Shown: positions 7,818 to 16,941 of the stretch, piece after piece
Layout: each line of letters begins with the position of its first letter
Position numbering within the stretch: the stretch's first letter is position 1
Assembly (NCBI RefSeq): GCF_900217235.1
Contig: NZ_LT907975.1
Span: forward strand, 682,001-746,000
DNA length: 64,000 bases
Reading direction: 5' to 3'
DNA from: Pseudodesulfovibrio profundus
Lineage (GTDB): Bacteria > Desulfobacterota > Desulfovibrionia > Desulfovibrionales > Desulfovibrionaceae
Notes under the pieces: model-generated
Told to the model about the DNA's origin: nothing
Database searches by the model: none
What the model saw: only the letters and a program-made list of their open reading frames with translations
Made by a program: the position numbers and the translations under genes

Positions 7818-9085
7818 GAGACCTCTGCGCATCCCCTTTTCGCGTCCGTGCCTTGCGCTCCGCACCCAATTTGATGTTCTGACCGCACCCCAGCTTGGGC
7901 TCATTCCCGGCCTTTTCCTGCCATTTCTGGCCGAAATGCCGGATTTTGGACGCACCTCTCCCTTCAGGCTCGCGCCAGTCGAACAGCTTTTTTCAAATTG
8001 AACGCCATGGCGAGGATGTGGAACTCTCCCTCCACCTTCTCACGACCCACGTATCGGGACCGAAAGAATGCGTAGCCACGTTTGAGTGTGCCGAAGGCCC
8101 GCTCGACTATTTGCCGAATGCTGCTGATGTCACGGTTGCGGGTCTTTTCGAAGTCTGTCAGCCTGCCGCCACGAGGCGTCTTGTCCATGGTTCCGTCCTC
8201 CAAATCGCGATCAAACAGAATGTCCCGGTTCTTCCCGCTGCAATAGCCCTTGTCCGCATAAACCCGTGCGCCGGGATCAAGGCCGACGCCATTCACGAGC
8301 CGCTCGAATTCGCCCGTGTCCGAATGGTTCGCGGGAGTGATGTGACCACAGAGCAGAAACCCGTCTCGACTGTCCGTCGCGGCATGGAGCTTGTAGCCGT
8401 AATAGGCCCGATTTCTCTTGCGGAGCCAGGCCGCCTCCTCGTCATCCGAATAGCTGACCCGGCAGTCCACCGGCCCATCCTGTTCTTCGGCGTCCTCGGA
8501 ACGGTCCTCAGGCATCACGTCGATAACCTTGCGCGGCCGCCGCTGCGACTCGACTACCGAGGCGTCCACCACGGCTCCCTCACGGACAAGAAGCCCTTGT
8601 CCTTCAAGCTGGCGGTTAAGCATGTCGAGCAAGGAGTCCAGCACCTTCAGGCGGATCAAACCGTTACGGAAACGGCATATGGTGGTCTCGTCCGGCACGT
8701 CGTCCTCGATGGAAAAACCGGTAAATCTGACAAAGGAGAGCCGGTCGAGCAGCGCCTGCTCCACGCCCGGATCACTCAGGTTGTACCAACGCTGCAAGAG
8801 CAGAATCTTGAACATCGCCAGAGGCGGATAGGCGGGATTGCCCACGGCGTTGGCCTTGCGCCTGATCTTCTTGCACAGAAAGGCGTTGATGGGCTGCCAG
8901 TCGATGAGTTCGTTGATCTCATCCAGAAATGTGGTCTTGGTTCTGCGGTGCCCCAGGAAGTAATCACCCAACCGAGGTCCTTTCTGCCGAATAGCCATGC
9001 CTTCCTCCTTTGGATGGAGAAATAATAGCATAATAAATCAAATAGTTAAAGAGTAAAAGTGTGGGATTTGCCGTGCAGAGGTCTC
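7818..9085 (-). mobile_element. IS5-family insertion sequence
   Basis: A 1268-bp element with terminal inverted repeats GAGACCTCTGC (7818-7828 and complement at 9075-9085) and one intact transposase. Flanking bases (GAA left, GAT right) give no clear target duplication. It lies inside gene X, whose frame reads 13 codons into the right end before stopping. Confidence 0.85.
7964..8998 (-). CDS. IS5-family transposase
   Basis: A 344-residue DDE transposase starting at the ATG at 8998, which follows a GGAGGAAGGC ribosome site (a longer frame begins at 9031). The N-terminal DUF772-type helical region has NPAYPPLAMFKILLLQRWYN. The catalytic region has AVVDASVV (first Asp), VYADKGYCS (second Asp) and IRQIVERAFGTLKR (Glu), as in IS5 elements. 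It looks intact. Confidence 0.92.
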   Translation of the reverse strand: MAIRQKGPRLGDYFLGHRRTKTTFLDEINELIDWQPINAFLCKKIRRKANAVGNPAYPPLAMFKILLLQRWYNLSDPGVEQALLDRLSFVRFTGFSIEDDVPDETTICRFRNGLIRLKVLDSLLDMLNRQLEGQGLLVREGAVVDASVVESQRRPRKVIDVMPEDRSEDAEEQDGPVDCRVSYSDDEEAAWLRKRNRAYYGYKLHAATDSRDGFLLCGHITPANHSDTGEFERLVNGVGLDPGARVYADKGYCSGKNRDILFDRDLEDGTMDKTPRGGRLTDFEKTRNRDISSIRQIVERAFGTLKRGYAFFRSRYVGREKVEGEFHILAMAFNLKKAVRLARA

Positions 9086-10461
9086 GATTCTTGTAAATAC
9101 GAGCTCATTAAAGCAGCATTCCAACAAACAACATTTCTTGCAATTACATCTTCAATAACAGTTTGTGCACTTTCAATTTCATCATGTACAATTGCCAAAT
9201 TCAAAAACCTGCATTCATAATCAGGTGTGAGCTGCTTAATCAAAGACTTGTACATTTTTTTAGACTTCATATAATTCATTTTGCACATTTGCAAATAGGC
9301 ATAGTTAATCTTGGAGACAATATGTGCATCATTGCAGTCTTTAAAAACAACTTCAGCCTTCTCTAACCCTCCTGCATTCATCACACAAAAACCATAATTA
9401 TTATAATCATCAATATCATGGTATGTTTTTCCACCTCGTCTCCGCATTGTCATCATTAATATTTTTTGCAACAATACAGCACAACGATCAAATTCTCGCG
9501 CTTTGGCAAATTGCTCAACAGCTTCATAATCATCATCTCTAAAGACTATTAGAATAGGAACTAATGATGTAATTGGTATCCAATCAATTTTTACATACAG
9601 AACTTCAACCAAATACTTATCGAATTGATTTGTAATATGATCAGTAAAGTCATTTACCAATTCAGCAACACACGTGCCATCATGCTCGCCCTTAACAGGA
9701 CACATTATTGAAACATACCGTCTTTTACCCTTAACACTTATGTCTGCAACAACCGAATAATACCCTGTATACCCTAGTGCGTAAGCTGCATGAGCGGCAA
9801 ACTCCAAATTGTATCTATTTGAAATATCGATAATTTTTTTCTTATTGTCTTCTGAAATCTTCTTGTCAGGATCTATCCTCGATAACTCTTTCACATCTTT
9901 ATGCAGATCAAGCTCAGGCTGATCTGGTGTTATTTTATGCAAAGAGCTAAACACTCCATCAACCGATTTTAGATCAATTTCTACCTTTTGCGGAAGTAGC
10001 TCATCATAAAGCAAATGCCCAAACTTACGAGCGAGGAGATCTTCAAATTTTAATCCATCATTCTCTACTAGAGAATTACCAGTTATTTTTTCAAAAACAT
10101 AAAGAACATACAAACGATCTAACGCGTCACCAATAAATGCATATTCAACACCAGCCAACTGCGCAGGAGAAAACCTTCTTAAATCATCAAATCCCCCGGA
10201 GAAACCAATAAATTTAAACAAAGACAACTTAAAAACATCCTCTAGTACATCAAGAAAATCTTGTTTTACATTTTCTAAGACACTATCAGAAAGAGGATTA
10301 AATGCATTTTTATGCATTAAAACTGATCTCAATGCCATGCCTTGGTATTCATAGACTTGTGCAAAACTCATTAGATCTTCATAAGTACTTGACTCCAAAG
10401 CTGCCTTTATCATTTTGCTGTTATCAGAATTATTTGAGTAATAATCCATAACTTTTTCCAT
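9086..10461 (-). pseudogene. 5' part of gene X, unknown protein cut by IS5 insertion
   Basis: About 459 codons of an AT-rich gene I do not recognise; the frame continues into the insertion sequence and stops at 9046. The product is acidic and mostly helical. The last third (about residues 330-450, with YNNYGFCVMNAGGLEKAEVVF and INYAYLQMCKMNYMKSKKMY) looks like tandem TPR-type helical hairpins, suggesting protein-protein contacts. With the tail at 7703-7817 the intact protein would be about 496 residues. Operon with gene Y is likely. Confidence 0.6.
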
Positions 10462-10481
10462 GACACTACTGTTTAGAACAA

Positions 10482-10595
10482 GGGGCTGTACCAGATAACT
10501 AGCCCATATGTCTTCTAACCCACTGTTTCAGTTGTTTAAACTGGCTTCGCGGATTGCTGTTATTAAAACGCCACTCGCATTCCTTTAAAAACAGA
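10482..10595 (-). mobile_element. IS1595 remnant (left end only)
   Basis: The first 114 bases are identical to the left end of the complete IS1595 at 6739-6852, then identity stops abruptly beside the IS3 element. The rest of this copy is missing from the window, which indicates a deletion or recombination here. It sits 20 bases upstream of the start of gene X. Confidence 0.9.
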
Positions 10596-10653
10596 AGTGG
10601 CCTCGGTTCTTCGGACCACTGAGCGACGATTTTAAGGTGGACACGTTTACGAG

Positions 10654-11535
10654 CTACGCCGCTCTTTCGTTCCAGGCCAGAGGGGGTACCCCCTCTGGCC
10701 TGGAACGGTTCTGATATATCTCCATCGGCTTCTTGCCGTCAAAAGCAAAATGCGGACGTCGATTGTTGTAGAAATCGAACCACCAAGCCAAGGCTTGCCG
10801 CAGTTCGCTTCCGGTTCCCATCTCACGCAGGTAAGCACATTCATATTTCAACGAACGCCACAGACGCTCGATCATCACATTATCCATCCATCGGCCTCGA
10901 CCGTCCATGGAGATACGAATTCCAGCCTCTCTGAGCGTCCGTGTGAACTCGTAGCTGGTGAACTGTGATCCCTGGTCGGTGTTGAAGATTTCCGGCACCC
11001 CATAACGATTCAGGGCTTCTTCCAAGGCAGACACGCAGAAATCAGCATCCATCGTGTTTGAGAGCCTCCACGACAGGACGGCCCGACTGTGCCAGTCCAT
11101 GACCGCCACAAGGTATAAGAAGCCGCGTGTCATGGGGATATACGTGATGTCGGCACACCAAACCTGATTGGGCTTCGTAATCGCCTTGTGCCGCAGCAAA
11201 TACGGATACGTCTTATGTTGCGGATGCGGATGGCTTGTCTTTGGCTTTTGGTAAATCGCCATCAGGCCCATTTTACGCATCAGACGTCGTACCCGTTCAC
11301 GACCGACCCTTTGCCCTTCGTCTCGTAGGGTATTACGCATCTGTCTGGAACCGAAAAACGGCAGCTCCATAAACAACTCATCGATTCGGCGCATAAGGGC
11401 CAGGTTGGCCGGAGATTCGCCGATCGGTTCGTAGTAGTACGTCGATCGGTACAGCTTGAGAATTCGGCATTGCCGCCGGATACTGAGCTCGGGGTGAGTC
11501 TTGTCGACCACCTCTCGCCTTCGCTCACAGCTCAA
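10654..11535 (-). CDS. IS3-family transposase OrfB
   Basis: A 293-residue integrase-type transposase. An HTH_21-like N-terminal part (SIRRQCRILKLYRSTYYY) is followed by the rve catalytic core: WCADITYIP (first Asp), FNTDQGSQF (second Asp) and MIERLWRSLKYE (Glu). Its TTG start overlaps the OrfA stop, so expression should be by frameshift fusion or re-initiation. The last codons are written by a perfect 40-bp palindrome (10668-10707). Confidence 0.92.
   Translation of the reverse strand: MSCERRREVVDKTHPELSIRRQCRILKLYRSTYYYEPIGESPANLALMRRIDELFMELPFFGSRQMRNTLRDEGQRVGRERVRRLMRKMGLMAIYQKPKTSHPHPQHKTYPYLLRHKAITKPNQVWCADITYIPMTRGFLYLVAVMDWHSRAVLSWRLSNTMDADFCVSALEEALNRYGVPEIFNTDQGSQFTSYEFTRTLREAGIRISMDGRGRWMDNVMIERLWRSLKYECAYLREMGTGSELRQALAWWFDFYNNRRPHFAFDGKKPMEIYQNRSRPEGVPPLAWNERAA
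10668..10707. repeat. 40-bp perfect palindrome in the orfB 3' end
   Basis: Two 20-base arms, centre between 10687 and 10688, with a GGGGGTACCCCC core and no loop. It encodes part of the OrfB C-terminus. A similar 32-bp palindrome closes orfB of the IS3 element at 39957-41271. Confidence 0.9.
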
Positions 11536-11816
11536 ATTTTGGCGAAGGCTTGTTGCAAAAAATCCTTCTCCACCGTGAGCTGGCCAATCTTGGCGTGAAG
11601 CTCCTTGATCTGGGCCCCGTTATCCTGACGGCCGACGGCCTTGCCTGAAAAGGACGCCACGATCCCTTCCTTGGCCTGCTTCTTCCACTGGGAAACCTGA
11701 TTGGGGTGTACGCCGTACTTGCTGGCGAGTTCCGACAGGGTGTGTTCCCCGGACAGGGCATCCAGGGCGACTCGGGCTTTGAATTCCGCGCTGAAACGTT
11801 TTCTCGTCTTGGACAT
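11532..11816 (-). CDS. IS3-family OrfA (HTH protein)
   Basis: A 94-residue protein with an HTH_Tnp_1 domain (RFSAEFKARVALDAL, then SELASKYGVHPNQVSQWKKQ) and a leucine-zipper-like tail ending in EKDFLQQAF. OrfA binds the element ends and supplies the N-terminus of the OrfAB fusion transposase. Intact. Confidence 0.9.
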   Translation of the reverse strand: MSKTRKRFSAEFKARVALDALSGEHTLSELASKYGVHPNQVSQWKKQAKEGIVASFSGKAVGRQDNGAQIKELHAKIGQLTVEKDFLQQAFAKI

Positions 11817-11877
11817 GAATTGCCTCCTTCGGGCAGTTTATGTCCACCTTATCGAGTGGTCCAGTTTTCCGAGGCCA

Positions 11878-13366
11878 CTTCTTTCCGATGTTCGGCTTCC
11901 CGACGCGGACGCGGTTCCTATACCATAAGCGGCCGCTTCGCTGGCCTCCTCAATACGGGATCATCGACCGGGAGCTCGACATTGCCATAAGTCAGTTCGC
12001 TCCAGGCGCGCAGTCGATCAAGGACGACAAGCTTCATACAGCCGTCGGAGTAGTTGAATTCGTCCCAGAGGCGGGCAACGCCGTCGAAGGGCCAAATCCT
12101 CTTGGCGAGTCGGAGACGGTTGGAGTATGCCGTCGATGCCAGGCTTTGGTCCCGCAGCCAATGCCGATGGGAACGTGTCCATTCTGCTCGGCGGCGCAGG
12201 GATCGGACGGCTATCGACTGGCGGAATTAACCGAACCTCCTGGGTTCAGCACTTGGTGGTGGATTTCCGACCGAGCCGAGTTCCGGGGAGGCTTTGAGTT
12301 TACGCCCAGGGCCTTGAGGGCCCGCATGGGAGCCGGACTGAACAACTACAGACCTCACGGGAACTTCAGCATCGATGCAGGTTCGGCCAGAATCTACCGC
12401 ATCAACGACAACGATGGAAACGACTTTGAATTCCGAAAGCTGGATCACCGACACTTCTGGATGGTTGAGGAGGCGTTCGACAGCGCTCTTCGAGATCTCC
12501 CTGCCGCCGAGCAACGTCGAATTCAACGACCCTCGTTTGATTCAGCGACGCCCCCAGTTCGGCGCGCCCTCGCCGCTATATCCAATACGGACGTCATGGC
12601 GGCGGGGATCAACGTTGTTCCGGTTGGGCTCTGCCTGAATCCGTCGAAGCCAGAGGCGAAAGCTGCGTGGTACTCATTCGGATTCCTCGTCCGGCGGGCC
12701 GCCGCAGTGAGTCTTGACGTAAACGAGTCGGAACTCGACCTCGGCATCCAACCCATTCCCGATTTTTCTACGCCGTTCGCGCCTCCAACCGCCAGAATTT
12801 TCATCTCCGACAGCCTGGAGAACGGAGCCGGATACAGCACGTTCCTCGGAGATCCTAACCGCTTCGAAGAACTCCTTCGGTTTGTGCTGGGGCAGGCGCG
12901 TCCGTCCTGGACCCGGAGCACCCCGCCCGATTCATTCCATAGCCCGCTTGTTACGCCGCCGCACAGCCACGACTGCGTCAGCTCCTGCCACCGGTGCCTT
13001 CGGGAATTCGGGAATATGGCCTACCATCCCATACTCGACTGGAGGCTGGGGCTTGATATGGCACGGCTGGCTCTCGACCCCGGCGCCCACATCGACCTAA
13101 CCGAGAGCTACTGGTTCGATCTGGTCGCCCGCATTGCCCCACCTTATTTCGGGGGCCTCAGCCTGCAGGCAAGGACATTCGACACGCTGTCAGGAGGGGT
13201 CGACGCCTTCAACAACGAAGCATTCATTCTGATCCATCCCCTCTGGGACACGGATGCGGCCAACTTCCGCCCGGAGGTGGCTGCCGCTGTTGCAGACGCA
13301 CAAGGCCAAGGGTTCAGAGTGACGCTGCGCTCTGTGTTTCATGCCGTCCGCTTCCCGTATGAATAA
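11878..13366 (+). pseudogene. C-terminal part of a DUF1998 helicase-family defence protein (DrmB/DruE/MrfA-type), 5' end lost
   Basis: The open frame starts inside the IS3 element, but native sequence begins at its edge. Straight away it shows FPMFGFPTRTR and DRELDIAISQFAPG, typical of the region just before DUF1998. A zinc site follows (CRRCQALVP ... CPFC), then the DUF1998 core with FISDSLENGAGYSTFLG and a second Cys cluster (DCVSSCHRCLREF). DUF1998 is found in DISARM DrmB, Druantia DruE and the repair helicase MrfA; the missing N-terminal part prevents a choice. About 496 native residues remain. It leads a probable four-gene defence-like operon. Confidence 0.75.
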
Positions 13367-13381
13367 GGAGTCGATTAAGGC

Positions 13382-14548
13382 ATGTTTGCTCCAGAGCCTC
13401 CAGACCTAGTTCAACTCGCCCGCATAACACCGAGCATTTACGAAGCCGGCCTTACTTGTCTGGCCAAGGCTGCATGGTACGCTCTTGGCGGGCACGGGGT
13501 GCTTCCCGACAATCCTGCGGCGATTCTCGGGACATCCTTTCATGAAGTTGTCGCAGCAGCGCACCGCGGTACGTTGATGGCAGCAAACCACTCCGACCGC
13601 ACTCCTGCAAGACAACTCTTTGATGAGACAGTCCGAACATTACACAAAAAAGCCCATCCGCTTGTTAAACTGAAGTTCCCCATACCTGAACGCCTGCCAT
13701 ATTATAATCTCCATCGTGAACGGACTTCAATCATTGCAGCGCATATAGCCGTTTCTCGGTTGTCAACCGGATCACCCGTTGAAACGTTAAGGGCATCGAC
13801 CTCGCCAGTGCGGACCGAATCACGGTTGTGCTCTAAGGATGGATTAATCGTTGGTCGCGCCGATCATATCGACGGCAAATCGGAAAGCGTCGTTGACTAT
13901 AAATCAGGATATGTAGTTGGAGCAGATGCCGATGCCGTTTCTGATTCAGAAGCTCGTCAGCTTCGCCTGTATGCTTATCTCGCCGGTGAAAATGGCATTT
14001 ATGTATCCAAAGGGATTGTCGTTCGCGGTAGCGGTCAGCGTTGTGAACTTCCAATCTCGCCGGCGGAAGCCGAAGCAGAAGCAAACAGCGCCAGAACGCA
14101 ACTTCAAACCATTAATGCCGCGGTCAATAATGGAGCCGTCTTCAGCGATCTTGCTTCGCCTTCACCCCAGAGCTGCAAGTCATGCGTATGCATCCCATTC
14201 TGCACCTCGTTCTGGGCTTCAGTGAAGCCTGAATGGTCCCCTGGCTGCGGTTCACATGTTGAAGGCAATGTAATAGATGCAGAGAGTCGACTGATTCAGG
14301 GCGTCTCGCTCACGACATTAAGTCTCGCGGTACGCTCTGGCACTATAGCTGGGCAAAATGCATCTGTTGAGCAGATACCAAGTGATTGGATGAAGATAGA
14401 GGACGATCTGCCATGTTCTGGGGATGTCGTTCGGGTTGTTCACGGTCGGGAACTAGAGATGAATGGAAACACGGCTGTGGTTCGAATCGACAAAGCAATG
14501 ACTGCTGTCTGGCGTCTGCGTGTAGACACCAGCCGCGGTGATGAATAA
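13382..14548 (+). CDS. PD-(D/E)XK nuclease, Fe-S (Cas4/RecB-like)
   Basis: A 388-residue protein. Nuclease motifs are GTSFHEVV (motif I His), IVGRADHIDGKSESVVDYKSG (catalytic D...DYK) and QLRLYAYL (motif QxxxYA). One Cys near residue 26 (GLTCLAKAAW) and a late cluster CKSCVCIPFC are placed as in Cas4 and AddB, where four Cys hold a 4Fe-4S cluster. The last 110 residues form a separate small domain. It starts 16 bases after the DUF1998 gene, so it probably acts with that helicase on foreign or damaged DNA (inference). Confidence 0.75.
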   Translation: MFAPEPPDLVQLARITPSIYEAGLTCLAKAAWYALGGHGVLPDNPAAILGTSFHEVVAAAHRGTLMAANHSDRTPARQLFDETVRTLHKKAHPLVKLKFPIPERLPYYNLHRERTSIIAAHIAVSRLSTGSPVETLRASTSPVRTESRLCSKDGLIVGRADHIDGKSESVVDYKSGYVVGADADAVSDSEARQLRLYAYLAGENGIYVSKGIVVRGSGQRCELPISPAEAEAEANSARTQLQTINAAVNNGAVFSDLASPSPQSCKSCVCIPFCTSFWASVKPEWSPGCGSHVEGNVIDAESRLIQGVSLTTLSLAVRSGTIAGQNASVEQIPSDWMKIEDDLPCSGDVVRVVHGRELEMNGNTAVVRIDKAMTAVWRLRVDTSRGDE

Positions 14549-14556
14549 GTGACAAC

Positions 14557-14991
14557 ATGGTAGACAACCTCACGCCGAAGCAACGGAGCTACACGATGTC
14601 GCGAATCCGGAGTAAAGATACAACTCCGGAGTTGAAGATTCGCAGGCTTTCACATGCACGGGGTCTGCGGTTTCGGAAACATAAGGATGGACTTGCTGGA
14701 CGACCAGACTTGGTATTTTCAAGCGCAAGAGTTGCAGTGTTCGTTGATGGCGATTTTTGGCATGGCTGGCGGTTCCCCCAATGGAAGGATAAACTCGGCA
14801 AATATTGGAGGCAGAAGATAGAAGGAAACCGCCGCAGGGATCAGCGGAATTTCAAGAAGCTGCGAAGAGAGGGCTGGCTTGTCCTCCGTATTTGGGAGCA
14901 TGAAGTAAAGAAAAATGCTGAGGCTTGTGTGGACCGCATTGAGGCGGCTGTCCGAGCCAGGGCGAGCGAATCAGCAAGAGACAGGCAATGA
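14557..14991 (+). CDS. vsr: Vsr-type DNA mismatch endonuclease
   Basis: A 144-residue protein, normal length for Vsr. It has the opening TPKQRSYTMSRIRSKDTTPE, the catalytic-strand GRPDLVF, and the DGDFWHGW block that is diagnostic for the family, ending with RRDQRNFKKLRREGW. Classical Vsr nicks T:G mismatches made by deamination of 5-methylcytosine and is normally paired with a cytosine methyltransferase. No methyltransferase is visible here, so either it was lost or this Vsr works as a defence nuclease. It lies 8 bases after the PD-(D/E)XK gene. Confidence 0.9.
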   Translation: MVDNLTPKQRSYTMSRIRSKDTTPELKIRRLSHARGLRFRKHKDGLAGRPDLVFSSARVAVFVDGDFWHGWRFPQWKDKLGKYWRQKIEGNRRRDQRNFKKLRREGWLVLRIWEHEVKKNAEACVDRIEAAVRARASESARDRQ

Positions 14992-15027
14992 ACCGGGGGT
15001 CTTTAAAATAGCAAATCAGGGCGACTT

Positions 15028-15732
15028 ATGGACCCAAGACACCTATTCATCGATGAACGTCACACCGGAATGTGCGTCTACTGTGGCACTCGTCCCGACA
15101 CGCGTGATCACGTTCCGTCGAAGGTGTTATTGGATGAACCCTACCCTCCGGAGTTACCGGTCGTCGGTGCCTGCGAAAAGTGCAACGCTTCGTTCTCGCT
15201 GGATGAGCAATATCTGGCTTGCTTCTTGGATTGTGTCATCCGCGGCGGCGCAGAGGCCTCTGATCTTCATCGTCCCAACGTTAAACGGATTCTGGAAGGT
15301 AATCCGGCGCTGCAATGGAGGATAGAGGGGGCTCGGAAAAGAGATGAGGCGGGCAACTTGATATGGGAACCGGAGGCCGGTCGGGTTCGGAACGTGGTCC
15401 TGAAGCTCGCGAGAGGGCACGCCGCATATGAGCTGTATCCAAAACTGGAGGAACCGACCGTAGTCAGTTTTGCGCCCATGCAGATATTGAGTGACGGGGA
15501 AATATCGGCGTTCGAGCAGCTTGCCGACGGCAAGCTCGACTTGTGGCCGGAAATCGGCAGCCGTGCATTCCTTAGGGCATTCGGTAAGTCTCCCGACCGA
15601 CTCCCGCTTTCCGGGGACTGGATCGTAGTTCAACCTGATCGTTATCGATATGCGGTGGCTGAGACAGGGGGTGTTATTGTGCGGATGGTCCTGAGCGAAT
15701 ACCTGGCTTGCGAGGTCGTATGGGAGATGTGA
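15028..15732 (+). CDS. HNH-like endonuclease/zinc protein
   Basis: A 234-residue protein. The N-terminus has CVYCG at about residues 15-19, DHVPSK and then ACEKCNASFS, the Cys pairs and D-H core of an HNH or McrA-like fold. The remaining 170 residues are not recognised. It is the last gene of the DUF1998-nuclease-Vsr cluster, with a 36-base gap to vsr, which supports a role in DNA restriction. Activity is unproven. Confidence 0.6.
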   Translation: MDPRHLFIDERHTGMCVYCGTRPDTRDHVPSKVLLDEPYPPELPVVGACEKCNASFSLDEQYLACFLDCVIRGGAEASDLHRPNVKRILEGNPALQWRIEGARKRDEAGNLIWEPEAGRVRNVVLKLARGHAAYELYPKLEEPTVVSFAPMQILSDGEISAFEQLADGKLDLWPEIGSRAFLRAFGKSPDRLPLSGDWIVVQPDRYRYAVAETGGVIVRMVLSEYLACEVVWEM

Positions 15733-16111
15733 AATTCCACCCCGGAAACCGCGTTCGTTGATGGCTGTCGGAAATCGGGAATCTTGTAGGCATAGAAGCG
15801 GAAATCATAATCAACGCCGCTTCCGGTCCGCCGGGAACGGCCTGCTCTTTGATAACTCGTTGAATATCGAAGGCTTACGAATCAAAGGCCGGATGGAGAA
15901 CGGTTATGAAGAGGGTTGCACACGGGGAGCCAAAAAACAATCCGCCGAATCCGGCGGTTCTTATTTAACGACGAGACCCCGTGGGGTGATCCCCTCGGGG
16001 TCTCGTCGTTTCTGGCGTGCCCACGCCGACTTACGCCCGCCCGCACATTTACCCTGATTCTCCGTTTCGAAGCCCGAAGTCCGGGGGCCGGGTGCAACCC
16101 TGGGGGTTGCG
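15733..16111. other. Intergenic stretch without a convincing gene
   Basis: No frame with a credible start and composition is visible. The stretch holds a small CCGCCGAATCCGGCGG stem and the large hairpin at 15970-16014, and then leads into the first 71-bp direct repeat. It appears to be a junction between the defence-like operon and the cytochrome/ATPase cargo. Confidence 0.5.
15970..16014 (+). terminator. Long hairpin, probable terminator
   Basis: A 15-base perfect stem (AACGACGAGACCCCG with its complement) encloses a second GGGG/CCCC stem with loop TGAT. It is one of the most stable structures in the window and lies about 240 bases after the HNH gene. The T-run is short (TTT), so it may also be a recombination or RNA-protective structure. 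Confidence 0.55.
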
Positions 16112-16182
16112 GGCGCTCACCGAAAATGTCCTTTCCGAATTCTCCCGTTCTCCGTTTTTCGACCCGCCTTGTTTAACAGCCC
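16112..16182 (+). repeat. 71-bp direct repeat, left copy
   Basis: Seventy-one bases from GGCGCTCACC to TTTAACAGCCC are identical to 21575-21645, and similarity extends imperfectly for about 25-40 bases on each side. The two copies bracket the ATPase/cytochrome cargo. No protein is likely here, although a minus-strand frame crosses both copies. Confidence 0.95.
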
Positions 16183-16307
16183 GGTTGCATCCGGGCACCC
16201 GTTTCGACCATTCGAATTCACTGTTGTAACCATCTGCTGAAACTATCTTTTTCGCCCCATCCTGTTGCTGCTTCCTATGATATAGTTTGAAGGATATCCA
16301 GCTTTCC

Positions 16308-16874
16308 TTATTTGGGAATGGAGACGTTTTCATCATCATAAACGCCATTTTCCCCAGTTCGATGGCAGGCGATACAATTCGACAATGAACCCACAGACTT
16401 TCTTTGGACTGTCTGCGGCGTAATTTCATGATGCTCCTTGCGAATACAAGGAATGTCAGTGATTCGCAGCGGTGTCATACCTCCCAGGCAACTCATTATT
16501 TTTTTGGCCAGTTTGGCAGATGATTTGTCTGCGGCATTTGATGCCAGATAACCACTAATTTCAAGCCTTGCGCCCTCATCGAGGTCTACCGCCTCTCCGA
16601 AATGATCATCGGTGCCGTCAAGAATTTGTTTCCACGAACCGGCTGGCAATAATTCCGGTTGATAGGCAAAATGGCAGGCACCGCATTGCTCAGCATAAGT
16701 GGCGTTGCTGACCGGTTTCAAGTGGCTGTCTATACTATGATTGTTTTCACCGCGTTTGCGTTCGCGCCGTTGATGTCCTTTATTGTCATCATCTGCACTA
16801 ATTTCCGGTGCAAAGACAACCAAAAGCAATAACAGCGATACCCACCACATGATTCTGTTGCGTAAAATATTCAT
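16308..16874 (-). CDS. Diheme c-type cytochrome (DHC-like)
   Basis: A 188-residue exported protein. It starts at the ATG at 16874, which follows GGAGAAGATC. A signal peptide covers about residues 1-27 (hydrophobic core, then EISADDD). Two heme c sites are visible: CGACH at 64-68 and CIACH at 167-171, far apart as in the dihaem cytochrome c (DHC) family. It would carry electrons in the periplasm, probably with the b-type cytochrome encoded just upstream. It is the last gene of the ATPase operon. Confidence 0.75.
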   Translation of the reverse strand: MNILRNRIMWWVSLLLLLVVFAPEISADDDNKGHQRRERKRGENNHSIDSHLKPVSNATYAEQCGACHFAYQPELLPAGSWKQILDGTDDHFGEAVDLDEGARLEISGYLASNAADKSSAKLAKKIMSCLGGMTPLRITDIPCIRKEHHEITPQTVQRKSVGSLSNCIACHRTGENGVYDDENVSIPK

Positions 16875-16941
16875 GATCTTCTCCTTTCCGGCCAACCGGT
16901 TATTGAAAGAGATGCCTTCCATCCACCTTTGTAAATCAAGG

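Larger units (their letters stand above)
10598..11877 (-). mobile_element. IS3-family insertion sequence (copy a)
   Basis: About 1280 bp with ends TGGCCTCGG/CCGAGGCCA, followed inward by GGACCACT on each side. It has the normal two-frame organisation (orfA, orfB). There is no target duplication: an IS1595 fragment abuts the left and a 5'-truncated helicase gene the right. This is the sign of a deletion that used the element as an end point. Confidence 0.85.

Noticed and set aside
7895-9025. A 376-codon plus-strand frame.
   Set aside because: It is the antisense shadow of the IS5 transposase and shows no family features.
7448-10481. Composite transposon formed by the two IS1595 copies.
   Set aside because: The left copy has its own 8-bp duplication on both sides and the right copy is only a fragment, so they inserted independently.
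16049-16429. Minus-strand frames across the 71-bp repeats that share a similar peptide (also 21419-21916).
   Set aside because: Similarity follows from the DNA repeat itself; there is no consistent start and the frames overlap the ends of real genes.
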